A stretch of 64,000 bases of DNA, from contig NZ_CP116257.1 of assembly GCF_027947595.1 (NCBI RefSeq), forward strand, positions 2,356,001-2,420,000, read 5' to 3'. How positions within the stretch are numbered: the first letter of the stretch is position 1; every line of letters starts with the position of its first letter. The notes below the pieces were generated by a model that did not search any database, was not told the DNA's origin, and worked only from the letters and a program-made list of their open reading frames with translations. The translations under genes were made by a program, and so were the position numbers. Of the stretch, positions 46,174 through 53,838 are shown piece by piece. The DNA comes from Streptomyces lienomycini. Lineage in GTDB: Bacteria; Actinomycetota; Actinomycetes; Streptomycetales; Streptomycetaceae.

Positions 46174-46764
46174 TCAGTCCGCGCCGCCCCCGCCGCCGCA
46201 GGAGAAGGGGCCGGACGCACCGTTCGGACCGCCGCGCGGTGAGTGCCGCCGCGTGTCCCGGTCCTCCACCTCCACCCGCTCGACGAGCCAGGCCCGCTCG
46301 GCGAAACGGGGCAGCAGGAGACGCAGTGCGGCATCACCGTGCAGGGCGACCGCGAGCAGCGTGTCGTCGTCGGTCAGACCGTGCCTGACGACCGGCAGGG
46401 GATGGCGCTCCCGCCAGAACGCCACGCGCCGGCGGGCGCCGCGGTTCGGCCTCAGCCAGGGGCGGCCCAGGAGCCCGTCCTCGGCGAGCGGGATGCGTGT
46501 CAGGGCCAGGGCCAGGCGGACGTCCGGGTGCCGGACCAGTTCGCGGACGGTGAGCGGCTCGTGCAGGCAGTCCAGGACGGTCCCTTCGAACGGCTCCAGT
46601 CCCTCCGGCTCGGGACCGGCCGCGCACAGCGTCCCGCGTGGGCCGGTCTCCACGGCGCCCAGCAGGTGCAGGGCGACCACCGCCACCGTGACGGCGGCCC
46701 GCGGACCACCGCCCAGCAGCGCGATCTGGTGCGGCTCCCACCCGATCTCCGTGCCACCGCCCAC
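46174..46764 (-). CDS. TIGR04222-like hypothetical protein
   Basis: 196 residues. EIGWEPHQIALLGGGPRAAV, VVALHLLGAVE, LEPFEGTVLDCL and LTVRELVRHPDVRLAL follow the pattern of TIGR04222 domain proteins. The usual long transmembrane part is missing, so it may be a short member. It ends in CGGGGGAD, a Gly-rich tail with Cys as in other members. GTG 46764 has GGGGGAGG 8 bases upstream. Function unknown. Confidence 0.65.
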   Translation of the reverse strand: MGGGTEIGWEPHQIALLGGGPRAAVTVAVVALHLLGAVETGPRGTLCAAGPEPEGLEPFEGTVLDCLHEPLTVRELVRHPDVRLALALTRIPLAEDGLLGRPWLRPNRGARRRVAFWRERHPLPVVRHGLTDDDTLLAVALHGDAALRLLLPRFAERAWLVERVEVEDRDTRRHSPRGGPNGASGPFSCGGGGGAD

Positions 46765-46834
46765 GACACGCACCTCCCCCGTGCATCCCCGCGTTCCCGG
46801 GGTTGTGCCCGCTGCCGGGGGCTCCTACGCGCGT

Positions 46835-47077
46835 TCAGCCACCGGGGTGCTCGTGCAGCCCCGGCCAGTCCTCCGGGCCGCCGCCCTGCCACTCGACCAG
46901 GTCGCTGTCCTCGACGTCGGTCACGTACAGGTCGGCCAGCCGCAGCAGTTCGGCGACGTCGTCGACGTGCGAGGCGACGCCCAGGGTCTCCTCGCCGGAA
47001 GTGACACGGCGGGAGCCGTCCAGGGCGGGGGAGTGGACGACGATGTGCGGACGCTCGGGTGGGTGTGCCGTAGCCAT
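46835..47077 (-). CDS. Small hypothetical protein
   Basis: 80 residues, acidic, no signal or membrane segment. TAHPPERPHIVVHSPALDG, VTSGEETLGVASHVDDVAEL and a closing WQGGGPEDWPGLHEHPGG. No family recognised, though the composition and strong GGAG-to-ATG spacing support it as real. Sits 70 bases before the TIGR04222-like gene on the same strand. Confidence 0.6.
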   Translation of the reverse strand: MATAHPPERPHIVVHSPALDGSRRVTSGEETLGVASHVDDVAELLRLADLYVTDVEDSDLVEWQGGGPEDWPGLHEHPGG

Positions 47078-47528
47078 GACTCCAGGCTGCTGCGCGCGCG
47101 GTCGATCCGCACGCCGGAGCACTCGGGTGAACGCCGAGAAGCGCCGGATGCGGGACCGTCCGCATCCGGCGCTCGTCGGCCGGTGAAGGTTCTTGGTGAG
47201 GAACGCCGCACGTGGTGTCCGTCCGGCGGCGCGAGGCTGGGCGCGACAGGTCGTTCGCGCCGCCGGACGGGGTAGGGGGGCCTCTCGGTCACGAGAGGCG
47301 GGTGGCTGGGACCGCGGCGGTGCGACGGGCCGGAACGGCTCCTCCCCTCAGGTCGTAGGAGAAGCGTCCGTGCCCTTCACCACCGCACTGGCTCGCTGGC
47401 CGCCGCGGTCCTCGCCCTGCCCGCGCCGGCACCTGGGCGCTCACCCCTCATCCGGGGCGCTTCGGTGCCTGCGCGGGCCGCGCACACGGCCCGGCCTCCC
47501 CGCCGGGTTCCGTGCGCGAGCCGGTGGA
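47078..47528. other. 451-base intergenic region with a small hairpin
   Basis: Between the catalase stop (47529) and the small gene at 46835-47077, both on the minus strand. Contains an 8-bp hairpin GCCTCTCG-gtca-CGAGAGGC at 47280-47299, possibly the catalase terminator. The stretch 47375-47460 can be read as a weak signal-peptide-like remnant but has no convincing gene. No other structure noted. Confidence 0.5.
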
Positions 47529-48992
47529 TCAGTCCTCGCGCAGGGCGCGGACCGCCTCCTCCACGCGCTTGCCGTACTCGGGGTCCGCGGCGTGGAAGTG
47601 CGCGAGGTTCTTCTCGACCACGTCGTTGCGGGAGACCTGGGACAGGCCGCCGGCGATGTTCGCCGCCAGCCGCTGCCTCTCGGCCTCGCTCATCAGCCGG
47701 TACAGCGCACCCGCCTGCACGAAGTGGTCGTCCTTGGTGTGCAGCGGCGCCTCGTGGGTGCCGGTGTGGCCGGACACCGCGAGCGGGGCCGCCAGCGGGG
47801 TGCCGGTCTCGGCCGGGCCGCCGTGGGAGTTGGGCTCGTAGTTCTTGGCGTACCGGCCCTGCGGGTTGGCCGCCATCAGGCCGTCGCGGCCGTAGTTGGC
47901 GGCGCCGCCGGGCACGGCCTTCGGCGCGTTCACCGCCAGCTGGGTGTGGTTGACGCCCAGGCGGTAGCGGTGCGCGTCCGCGTAGGCGAACAGGCGGCCC
48001 TGGAGCATCTTGTCGGGGGACGGCCCGATGCCCGGGACGAAGTTGTTCGGGGAGAACGCGGCCTGCTCGACCTCCGCGAAGACGTTGTCCGGGTTGCGGT
48101 CGAGCACCAGCCGGCCGACCCGCTTGAGCGGGTGGTCGGCGTGCGGCCACACCTTGGTCACGTCGAACGGGTTGAAGCGGTAGTTCGCCGCCTCGGCCAC
48201 CGGCATCAGCTGCACGTGCAGCGTCCAGGACGGGTACACGCCCCGCTCGATCGCCTGCACCAGGTCCGTCTGGTGCGAGGTCGGGTCCTCGCCCGCGAGC
48301 TTCGCGGCCTCGTCGGCGGTCAGGCAGCGGATGCCCTGGTCCGTCTTGAAGTGGTACTTGACGAAGAAGGACTCGCCCCTGGCGTTCGTCCACTGGTAGG
48401 TGTGCGAGCCGAAGCCGTCCATGTGGCGGTACGACGCCGGGATGCCGCGGTCGCCCATCAGCCAGGTGATCTGGTGCGTGGCCTCGGGGGAGTGCGCCCA
48501 GAAGTCGAAGACGTTGTCCGGCTCCTGACGGCCCGTGAACGGGTCGCGCTTCTGCGAGTGGATGAAGTCGGGGAACTTGATCGGGTCCTTGATGAAGAAC
48601 ACCGGGGTGTTGTTGCCGACGAGGTCGTAGTTGCCCTCCTCGGTGTAGAACTTCAGCGCGAAGCCGCGCGGGTCGCGGACCGCGTCCGCGCCGCCGAGGG
48701 AGTCGGCCACGGTGGAGAAGCGCAGGAAGACCTCGGTGCGCTTGCCGACGGTGTCCAGGAAGTCGGCGTGCGTGAAGCCGGTGACGTCGTCGGTCACCTC
48801 GAAGTGGCCGTACGCGCCGGAGCCGCGGGCGTGCACCACACGCTCCGGGATGCGCTCGCGGTTGAAGCGGGCGAGCTTCTCGATGAGGTGCTGGTCCTGG
48901 ATCAGGAGGGGGCCGCCGATGCCGGCGGAAGCGGAGTTCTGGTTGTCGGCGACCGGGGCGCCGGACTCGGTGGTGAGTACGCGCTGCGACAT
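47529..48992 (-). CDS. katA: Monofunctional haem catalase
   Basis: 487 residues, small-subunit clade-3 type. [20 protein letters not shown] holds the active-site His, [20 protein letters not shown] and [14 protein letters not shown] hold the distal Asn, and [16 protein letters not shown] holds the proximal haem Tyr. Decomposes H2O2. ATG 48992 has GGAAGG upstream; codons further upstream belong to the leader. The promoter has an operator also found before the uricase operon, suggesting that H2O2 from urate oxidation is one reason for its expression. Confidence 0.96.
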   Translation of the reverse strand: MSQRVLTTESGAPVADNQNSASAGIGGPLLIQDQHLIEKLARFNRERIPERVVHARGSGAYGHFEVTDDVTGFTHADFLDTVGKRTEVFLRFSTVADSLGGADAVRDPRGFALKFYTEEGNYDLVGNNTPVFFIKDPIKFPDFIHSQKRDPFTGRQEPDNVFDFWAHSPEATHQITWLMGDRGIPASYRHMDGFGSHTYQWTNARGESFFVKYHFKTDQGIRCLTADEAAKLAGEDPTSHQTDLVQAIERGVYPSWTLHVQLMPVAEAANYRFNPFDVTKVWPHADHPLKRVGRLVLDRNPDNVFAEVEQAAFSPNNFVPGIGPSPDKMLQGRLFAYADAHRYRLGVNHTQLAVNAPKAVPGGAANYGRDGLMAANPQGRYAKNYEPNSHGGPAETGTPLAAPLAVSGHTGTHEAPLHTKDDHFVQAGALYRLMSEAERQRLAANIAGGLSQVSRNDVVEKNLAHFHAADPEYGKRVEEAVRALRED

Positions 48993-49077
48993 CGTGGACC
49001 TTCCGTGGCCTTGCAGACGAGGGTTCAGCGAAAACATGCAGGGAAACAGTGAGTGGAAATGTGTTTCCGCTTCGTGG

Positions 49078-49117
49078 AGCCTAAGTTTGGGGCGGTAGCA
49101 CGTCAACAGTTTGTTGA
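49078..49117 (-). promoter_or_regulatory. katA promoter with TCAACA-N3-TGTTGA operator over the -35
   Basis: The perfect palindrome TCAACA-gtt-TGTTGA is at 49103-49117. On the minus strand its half-site ends in TTGACG (49101-49106), which is followed after exactly 17 bases by TAGGCT (49078-49083): a vegetative-type -35/-10 pair. A protein bound to the palindrome would cover the -35, so repression is expected. Confidence 0.7.
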
Positions 49118-49209
49118 AGTGGGTTCCGGGCGGCGCCGCCGCTCGGGCGCGACAGGACAGGTGTCAGCGGCGGCGCCACCCGGAGGTCATGAGGTGGTGC
49201 GTACGGCGG

Positions 49210-50100
49210 TCAGACCCGGTCGCCGGACAGGCGCTCCACGGCCCGCAGCAGGGCCGAGTGGTCCAGGCCGCCGTCGCCCTGGGCGCGCAGCGACGCGACC
49301 AGCTGGGCCACCACGGCGCCGACCGGCAGCGCGGCGCCGACGTTGCGGGCGGCGTCGGTGACGATGCCCATGTCCTTGTGGTGCAGGTCGATGCGGAAGC
49401 CCGGCTTGAAGTCGCGGGCCAGGAAGTTGTCCTTCTTCCGCGTCAGCACGGTCGAGCCGGCCAGACCGCCGCCCAGCACGTCCAGGGCGGCCTTCAGGTC
49501 CACGCCGGACTTCTCCAGGAAGACCACGGCCTCGGCGCACGCCTGGATGTTGACGGCGACGATGAGCTGGTTGGCGGCCTTCACGGTCTGGCCCGAGCCG
49601 TGCGGACCGCACAGCACGATGGTCTTGCCGAGCGCCTCCAGGAGCGGCCCGGCCTCGTCGAAGTCGGCCTGCTCACCGCCGACCATGATGGACAGCACGG
49701 CCTCGATCGCACCGGCCTCGCCACCGGAGACGGGGGCGTCCAGGACGCGGACGCCCTTGTCCTTCGCCGCCTTCGCGAGGTCCACCGAGGTCTGCGGGGT
49801 GATCGAGGACATGTCGACCAGGAGCGCGCCGGACCTCGCGTTCTCCAGGATGCCCTCGGGGCCGTACGCGATGGCCTCGACCTGCGGGGACGCGGGCACC
49901 ATGGTGATGATCACGTCGGCGTCGCGCACGGCCTCGGCGATCGAGCCGGCCGCGGTGCCGCCGGCGGCGGACAGGCGGTCCAGCTTGTCCTGCTCCAGGG
50001 TGAAGCCGGTGACCCGGTAACCGGCCTTGATCAGGTTCTCGGACATGGGGGAGCCCATGATGCCGAGACCGATCCAGGCGACCTTGGGGAGGGTGCTCAT
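49210..50100 (-). CDS. glxR: 2-hydroxy-3-oxopropionate (tartronate semialdehyde) reductase
   Basis: 296 residues, beta-hydroxyacid dehydrogenase family. The N-terminal NAD(P) motif is GLGIMGSPM, the substrate-binding DAPVSGGEAGA is near residue 118, and the catalytic Lys region GSGQTVKAANQ is near 168. The closing helices include DMGIVTDAARNVGAALPVG. Reduces tartronate semialdehyde from Gcl to D-glycerate. It lies 48 bases downstream of hyi on the same strand, forming a hyi-glxR operon. Confidence 0.93.
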   Translation of the reverse strand: MSTLPKVAWIGLGIMGSPMSENLIKAGYRVTGFTLEQDKLDRLSAAGGTAAGSIAEAVRDADVIITMVPASPQVEAIAYGPEGILENARSGALLVDMSSITPQTSVDLAKAAKDKGVRVLDAPVSGGEAGAIEAVLSIMVGGEQADFDEAGPLLEALGKTIVLCGPHGSGQTVKAANQLIVAVNIQACAEAVVFLEKSGVDLKAALDVLGGGLAGSTVLTRKKDNFLARDFKPGFRIDLHHKDMGIVTDAARNVGAALPVGAVVAQLVASLRAQGDGGLDHSALLRAVERLSGDRV

Positions 50101-50148
50101 GATGGGTGCCTCTCTGAAAATCTGTGGAGAATTCCTGCGGGGCGGCGC

Positions 50149-50988
50149 TCAGCGGGCCGCGCGGGCCTCGGCCGGCAGCCAGGCGAAGGACTGGGTGCTG
50201 GGGACGTCGCCCGGCTTGTACTCCAGGCCGACCCAGCCGTCGTACCCGGCCTTCCGAAGGCGGTCGAGCAGGTCCTCCAGCGGGAGGGAGCCAGTGCCGG
50301 GGGCGCCGCGGCCCGGGTTGTCGGCGATCTGGACGTGGCCGGTCTTCGCGGCGTACGCGTCGATCACCTGCGCCAGGTCCTCGCCGTTCATGGACAGGTG
50401 GTAGAGGTCCATGAGGAACTTGGCGTTGCCGAGCCCGGTGGCCTCGTTGACCTGGTCCACGACCGCGATCGCGGCCGGTGCCGACACCAGCGGGTACAGC
50501 GGCGACTCGGGCTTGTTGAGCGCCTCGACCAGCAGGACCGCGCCGATCCGGTCGGCCGCGCGGGCCGCGAGGACCAGGTTCTCCAGCGCGAGCCGGTCCT
50601 GCTCGGCCGGGTCCACGCCCTCGACGCGGTTGCCGTACAGCGCGTTGAGGGCCGTGCAGCCCAGCGACTTCGCGAAGTCGGCGGCCACGTCGATGTTGGC
50701 GCGGAAGCGGTCCGACTCCTCGCCGGGGACCGACAGCGCGCCGCGGTCGGGTCCGGGCAGCCGCCCGGCGTAGAAGTTCAGGCCGGTGAGCCGGACGCCG
50801 GCGTCCTCGACGGCCGCCTTGAGGGCGTCCAGCTCGGACTGCTCGGGGGTGGGCGAGTCGATCCAGGGCCACCACAGCTCGACCGCGGTGAAGCCGGCCG
50901 CCGCGGCGGCCGCGGGGCGCTCCAGGAGCGGGAGTTCCGTGAAGAGGATCGACAGGTTGACGTTGAAGCGCTGATCTGCGAAGCCCAT
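50149..50988 (-). CDS. hyi: Hydroxypyruvate isomerase (TIM barrel)
   Basis: 279 residues. RFNVNLSILFTELPLLERP, ALYGNRVEG, LLVEALNKPESPLYPL (catalytic Glu), KFLMDLYHLSMNGEDL, HVQIADNPGRGAPGTG and WVGLEYKPGD (second Glu) match hydroxypyruvate isomerase. Interconverts hydroxypyruvate and tartronate semialdehyde. ATG 50988 has AAGGGAG upstream. First gene of the hyi-glxR pair; an operator lies 34 bases before the start. Confidence 0.92.
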   Translation of the reverse strand: MGFADQRFNVNLSILFTELPLLERPAAAAAAGFTAVELWWPWIDSPTPEQSELDALKAAVEDAGVRLTGLNFYAGRLPGPDRGALSVPGEESDRFRANIDVAADFAKSLGCTALNALYGNRVEGVDPAEQDRLALENLVLAARAADRIGAVLLVEALNKPESPLYPLVSAPAAIAVVDQVNEATGLGNAKFLMDLYHLSMNGEDLAQVIDAYAAKTGHVQIADNPGRGAPGTGSLPLEDLLDRLRKAGYDGWVGLEYKPGDVPSTQSFAWLPAEARAAR

Positions 50989-51021
50989 CGGGTGCCGCGC
51001 TCCCTTCCGTTTCGATCGATA

Positions 51022-51036
51022 TTCCGCATTACGGAA
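51022..51036 (-). promoter_or_regulatory. Operator TTCCG-catta-CGGAA upstream of hyi
   Basis: Perfect 5-5-5 palindrome in the divergent region between hyi (-) and the gene at 51130 (+). A related site lies before gcl at 44221. A weaker copy (TTTCTGCTTGATGGAA) follows at about 51042-51057. Co-control of gcl and hyi-glxR by one IclR-type repressor is the likely meaning. Confidence 0.6.
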
Positions 51037-51129
51037 GTTCGTTTCTGCTTGATGGAAGGTTGCCCGGGGAGTGCGGCTGTTGTCAAGAGGGGGCGGCGCA
51101 AAGCGGTCACCCCGCGTTAGGTTGACCGC

Positions 51130-51396
51130 GTGCGATTGAGAGTGGAGTTCACGACCGAGCCCTTCGACCTGGACGAGGCGCCCGCCCACGCGGTGGTGGC
51201 CCGGGAGGTCGTCGAGGCGGCCGAGCTGGACGCGGTGGACGTCGGCCCCTTCGGCAACACCGCCGAGGGCCGCGCCGACCAGGTGCTCACCGCCGTGGAC
51301 GCGCTGCTGCGCCGCTCCCTGGAGGCCGGTGCCACCCGGATCTCGCTCCAGGTCAACGTGGTCGGAGAAGACGGCGCGCAAGAGGGCGAGCGGTGA
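51130..51396 (+). CDS. Thiamine-binding protein-like (MTH1187/YkoF type) small protein
   Basis: 88 residues. RLRVEFTTEPFDLDEAPAHA, AAELDAVDVGPFGNTAEG and ISLQVNVVGE match the small ferredoxin-like MTH1187/YkoF fold (VxFTxEPF, GPxGxTxEG). Such proteins bind thiamine or related compounds; the role here is unknown. GTG start with only a weak ribosome site (AGGTTGA). Its stop overlaps the regulator gene (GTGA). The link to hyi and gcl, a thiamine-diphosphate enzyme, is suggestive. Confidence 0.65.
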   Translation: MRLRVEFTTEPFDLDEAPAHAVVAREVVEAAELDAVDVGPFGNTAEGRADQVLTAVDALLRRSLEAGATRISLQVNVVGEDGAQEGER

Positions 51397-51761
51397 CCGG
51401 CCCGGCCGAGGAGCCGTTCATCGCGGCCGTCAAGCCCCTGGTCGACGCGATGGGCGGCGAGATGCTGCCGCCGGACGAGGCCGGTGCGGAGGACGTCGTG
51501 CTCTCCTGGGAGGGCGCCGACGTCGTCGCCGTGCGCCTGCCCCAACTCGCCGACTCCCTCGACCACATCCTGGCCGCGATGGAACGCCGGCAGGGCAGGC
51601 CGCTGGCCGACCTCGACCGCCGGACCAAGCAGGAGGTCGTACGGGCCCTGGAGGCGCGCGGCGCCTTCGCCGTACGGCACGGTGTGGAGACCGTCGCGGG
51701 CGCCCTCGGCGTCAGCCGTTTCACCGTGTACAACTACCTCAACCGCGAGAAGGGCACCTGA
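51393..51761 (+). CDS. Helix-turn-helix regulator (YheO/HTH_22-like)
   Basis: 122 residues. The N-terminal half (5-80) is a small domain with FIAAVKPLVDAMGGEMLP. The C-terminal RRTKQEVVRALEARGAFAVR and GVETVAGALGVSRFTVYNYL have the HTH_22 pattern seen in YheO-like regulators. Shorter than full YheO proteins (about 220), as the PAS-like domain is reduced. It precedes the urate operon by 149 bases and may sense a catabolite and control that operon; target site unproven. Confidence 0.7.
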   Translation: MTGPAEEPFIAAVKPLVDAMGGEMLPPDEAGAEDVVLSWEGADVVAVRLPQLADSLDHILAAMERRQGRPLADLDRRTKQEVVRALEARGAFAVRHGVETVAGALGVSRFTVYNYLNREKGT

Positions 51762-51831
51762 CCCGCACGGTTCCCCCGCGTCCCCAGCCGCCGTCCGGTA
51801 ACCGGGCGGCGGCTTTTCCGACCCCGAATTT

Positions 51832-51872
51832 TCAACAAAGTGTTGACGGCTTGTTTCCGAGGGCGTTAGCTA
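51832..51872 (+). promoter_or_regulatory. Urate-operon promoter with TCAACA-N3-TGTTGA operator over the -35
   Basis: The perfect palindrome TCAACA-aag-TGTTGA is at 51832-51846. Its right half ends in TTGACG (51843-51848), followed after 17 or 18 bases by TTAGCT/TAGCTA (51866-51872). Same geometry as the katA promoter, 39 bases before the uraD start. Binding would block the -35, so this is a repressor site. Confidence 0.72.
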
Positions 51873-51910
51873 TCGGCACGCCCGCTCAGCACAAGGCCAC
51901 GGAGGCTCCC

Positions 51911-52420
51911 GTGACGTCCACTTCCGCGTCGGGCCTGGCCCGTTTCAACGCCCTCGAGGAGACCTCGGCACGCGCCGGACTCCTTGAGGCGTGCGCCTCC
52001 ACGGCGTGGGCCCGGCAACTGCTCACCGCCCGCCCCTTCGCCACCCTCGAGGACCTCCACGCCGCCAGCGACGCCGCCACGGCGGAGCTGACCGCGGACG
52101 ACCTCGCCCAGGCGATGGCCGGGCACCCGCCGATCGGCCGCCCCAAGCCGGGCGACCCGACCTCGTCCCGCGAACAGGCGGGCATGGCGGGCGCCGCCGA
52201 GGGCCTCAAGGCGGAGATGCTCGAACTGAACCTGGCCTACCAGGAGAAGTTCGGCCACGTCTTCCTCATCTGCGCCACCGGCCGGACCGGCGAGCAGATG
52301 CGGGACGCGGCTCTGGAGCGGATCGGCAACTCGCCCGAGCAGGAGCGGGAGATCGTCCGCACCGAACTGGGGAAGATCAACCGCATCCGCCTGACCCGAC
52401 TCGTCGAACAGGACGCCTGA
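51911..52420 (+). CDS. uraD: OHCU decarboxylase
   Basis: 169 residues. Motifs HPPIGRPKPG (catalytic His) and SREQAGMAGA (S-x-E-Q) plus FGHVFLICATGRT are diagnostic of 2-oxo-4-hydroxy-4-carboxy-5-ureidoimidazoline decarboxylase. It makes (S)-allantoin in the last step of urate degradation. GTG 51911 has GGAGG 5 bases upstream. First gene of a tight operon uraD-hiuH-uricase; the next start is 2 bases after its stop. Confidence 0.94.
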   Translation: MTSTSASGLARFNALEETSARAGLLEACASTAWARQLLTARPFATLEDLHAASDAATAELTADDLAQAMAGHPPIGRPKPGDPTSSREQAGMAGAAEGLKAEMLELNLAYQEKFGHVFLICATGRTGEQMRDAALERIGNSPEQEREIVRTELGKINRIRLTRLVEQDA

Positions 52421-52422
52421 CC

Positions 52423-52830
52423 ATGAGCACCAGCACCAGCACCACCGCCTCCGTGTCCACGCACATCCTGGACACCAGCGTCGGCCGCCCCGCCGGGGAC
52501 GTCGCCGTCCGCCTCGCCGCCCGTGCGGGCCGCGAAGTGGACTGGCAGGCACTCGGCGGCTCCGCGACCGACGCCGACGGCCGGTGCAAGGACCTCCCGG
52601 CCCTGCCGGAGGGCACCACCCACGTACGGCTCGACTTCGACACCGAGACGTACTTCGCCAAGAAACAAGCCGCGGCCCAGCAGGACGCCCCCGCGCTCCG
52701 GGACAGCGAGAACGGCCGGCCCGTGTTCTTCCCCGAGGTCACCATCACCTTCGCGGTGGTGCCCGGCGAGCACTACCACGTTCCGCTGCTGCTCAACCCG
52801 TTCGGCTACTCCGTTTACCGAGGGAGCTGA
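52423..52830 (+). CDS. hiuH: 5-hydroxyisourate hydrolase (transthyretin-like)
   Basis: 135 residues. Short Ser/Thr-rich start, then STHILDTSVGRPAGDVAVRL with the catalytic His, FFPEVTITF, and the diagnostic C-terminal YRGS. Hydrolyses 5-hydroxyisourate to OHCU, the middle step between uricase and UraD. Lies between these two genes, with 2 and 7 base gaps. Confidence 0.95.
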   Translation: MSTSTSTTASVSTHILDTSVGRPAGDVAVRLAARAGREVDWQALGGSATDADGRCKDLPALPEGTTHVRLDFDTETYFAKKQAAAQQDAPALRDSENGRPVFFPEVTITFAVVPGEHYHVPLLLNPFGYSVYRGS

Positions 52831-52837
52831 CCGAATC

Positions 52838-53773
52838 ATGACCCGTTTCGTCCTGGGACAGAACCAGTACGGCAAGGCCGAGAACCGAGTCGTCAAGATC
52901 ACGCGGGACGGCGACACGCACCACATCAAGGACCTGAACGTCTCCGTCGCCCTCTCCGGCGACATGGAGGAGGTCCACCGCAGCGGCTCCAACGCCAACG
53001 TCCTGCCGACCGACACCACCAAGAACACGGTGTTCGCCTTCGCCAAGGAGCACGGCATCGAGAGCGCCGAGGACCTCGGCGTCAAGCTCGCCCGCCACTT
53101 CGTCGACGACAACGAGCCCATCCACCGGGCCCGCATCCGCGTCGAGGAGTACGGCTGGGAGCGGATCGAGACCTCCAAGGGCGGCGCCCGCTTCGTCGGC
53201 TCGGAGGAGATCGCCCACTCCTTCGTCCGCACCGGCCAGGAGACCCGCGTTGCCCAGATCACCTACGACGGCCACGGCATCCAGGTGCTCTCCGGATTCA
53301 AGGACCTCACCGTCCTGAACTCCACCAACTCCGAGTTCTTCGGCTTCCTCAAGGACAAGTACACGACCCTCCAGGAGGACCACGACCGCATCCTCGCCAC
53401 CACCGTCTCCACCTGGTGGCGGCACAACTGGGACGGCATCGACTCGCACGCCCCCGACTGGGACCGCTCCTACGGCGGGGTGCGCAAGCACGCGCTCCAG
53501 GCGTTCGCCGAGACCTACTCGTACTCGCTCCAGCAGACCCTCTTCGAGATGGGTGTGCGGGTGCTCAACTCCCGCGACGAGGTCGACGAGATCCGCTTCT
53601 CGATGCCCAACAAGCACCACTTCCGCTCGGACCTGTCGCCCTTCGGGATCGACAACGACGCCAAGGACGGCGCCGTGTACTACGCCGCCGACCGCCCCTA
53701 CGGTCTGATCGAGGCCACCATCCTGCGCGACGGCGCCGAGCAACTCATCCCGGTCGACATGACCAACCTCTGA
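52838..53773 (+). CDS. uox: Urate oxidase (uricase)
   Basis: 311 residues. QNQYGKAENRVVKI (Lys of the Thr-Lys dyad), NVLPTDTTKNTVFAFA (catalytic Thr), VLNSTNSEFFGF, and MPNKHHFRSDL (His/Asn active-site region) are typical of the cofactor-free uricase. Oxidises urate to 5-hydroxyisourate with release of H2O2. ATG 52838 follows GAGGGAG. Third gene of the operon, followed by an imperfect hairpin and a permease. Confidence 0.96.
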   Translation: MTRFVLGQNQYGKAENRVVKITRDGDTHHIKDLNVSVALSGDMEEVHRSGSNANVLPTDTTKNTVFAFAKEHGIESAEDLGVKLARHFVDDNEPIHRARIRVEEYGWERIETSKGGARFVGSEEIAHSFVRTGQETRVAQITYDGHGIQVLSGFKDLTVLNSTNSEFFGFLKDKYTTLQEDHDRILATTVSTWWRHNWDGIDSHAPDWDRSYGGVRKHALQAFAETYSYSLQQTLFEMGVRVLNSRDEVDEIRFSMPNKHHFRSDLSPFGIDNDAKDGAVYYAADRPYGLIEATILRDGAEQLIPVDMTNL

Positions 53774-53781
53774 CGCGGGAC

Positions 53782-53820
53782 GCGTGCCGCCGGCCCCACC
53801 CCCCGGGGCCGGAGGCACGC
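53782..53820 (+). terminator. Hairpin between uricase and permease genes
   Basis: 15 paired bases with one mismatch: GCGTGCC-g-CCGGCCCC (53782-53797) against GGGGCCGG-a-GGCACGC (53805-53820), 8 bases after the uricase stop. It may reduce expression of the downstream permease or protect the uricase message end. Confidence 0.6.
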
Positions 53821-53838
53821 CACACCGGAGGAAACACC

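Noticed and set aside
47370..47520. Possible signal-peptide remnant downstream of the catalase gene
   Set aside because: A short TGSLAAAVLALPAPAPG-like stretch can be read, but there is no start with ribosome site and no continuation, so chance in GC-rich DNA is enough to explain it.
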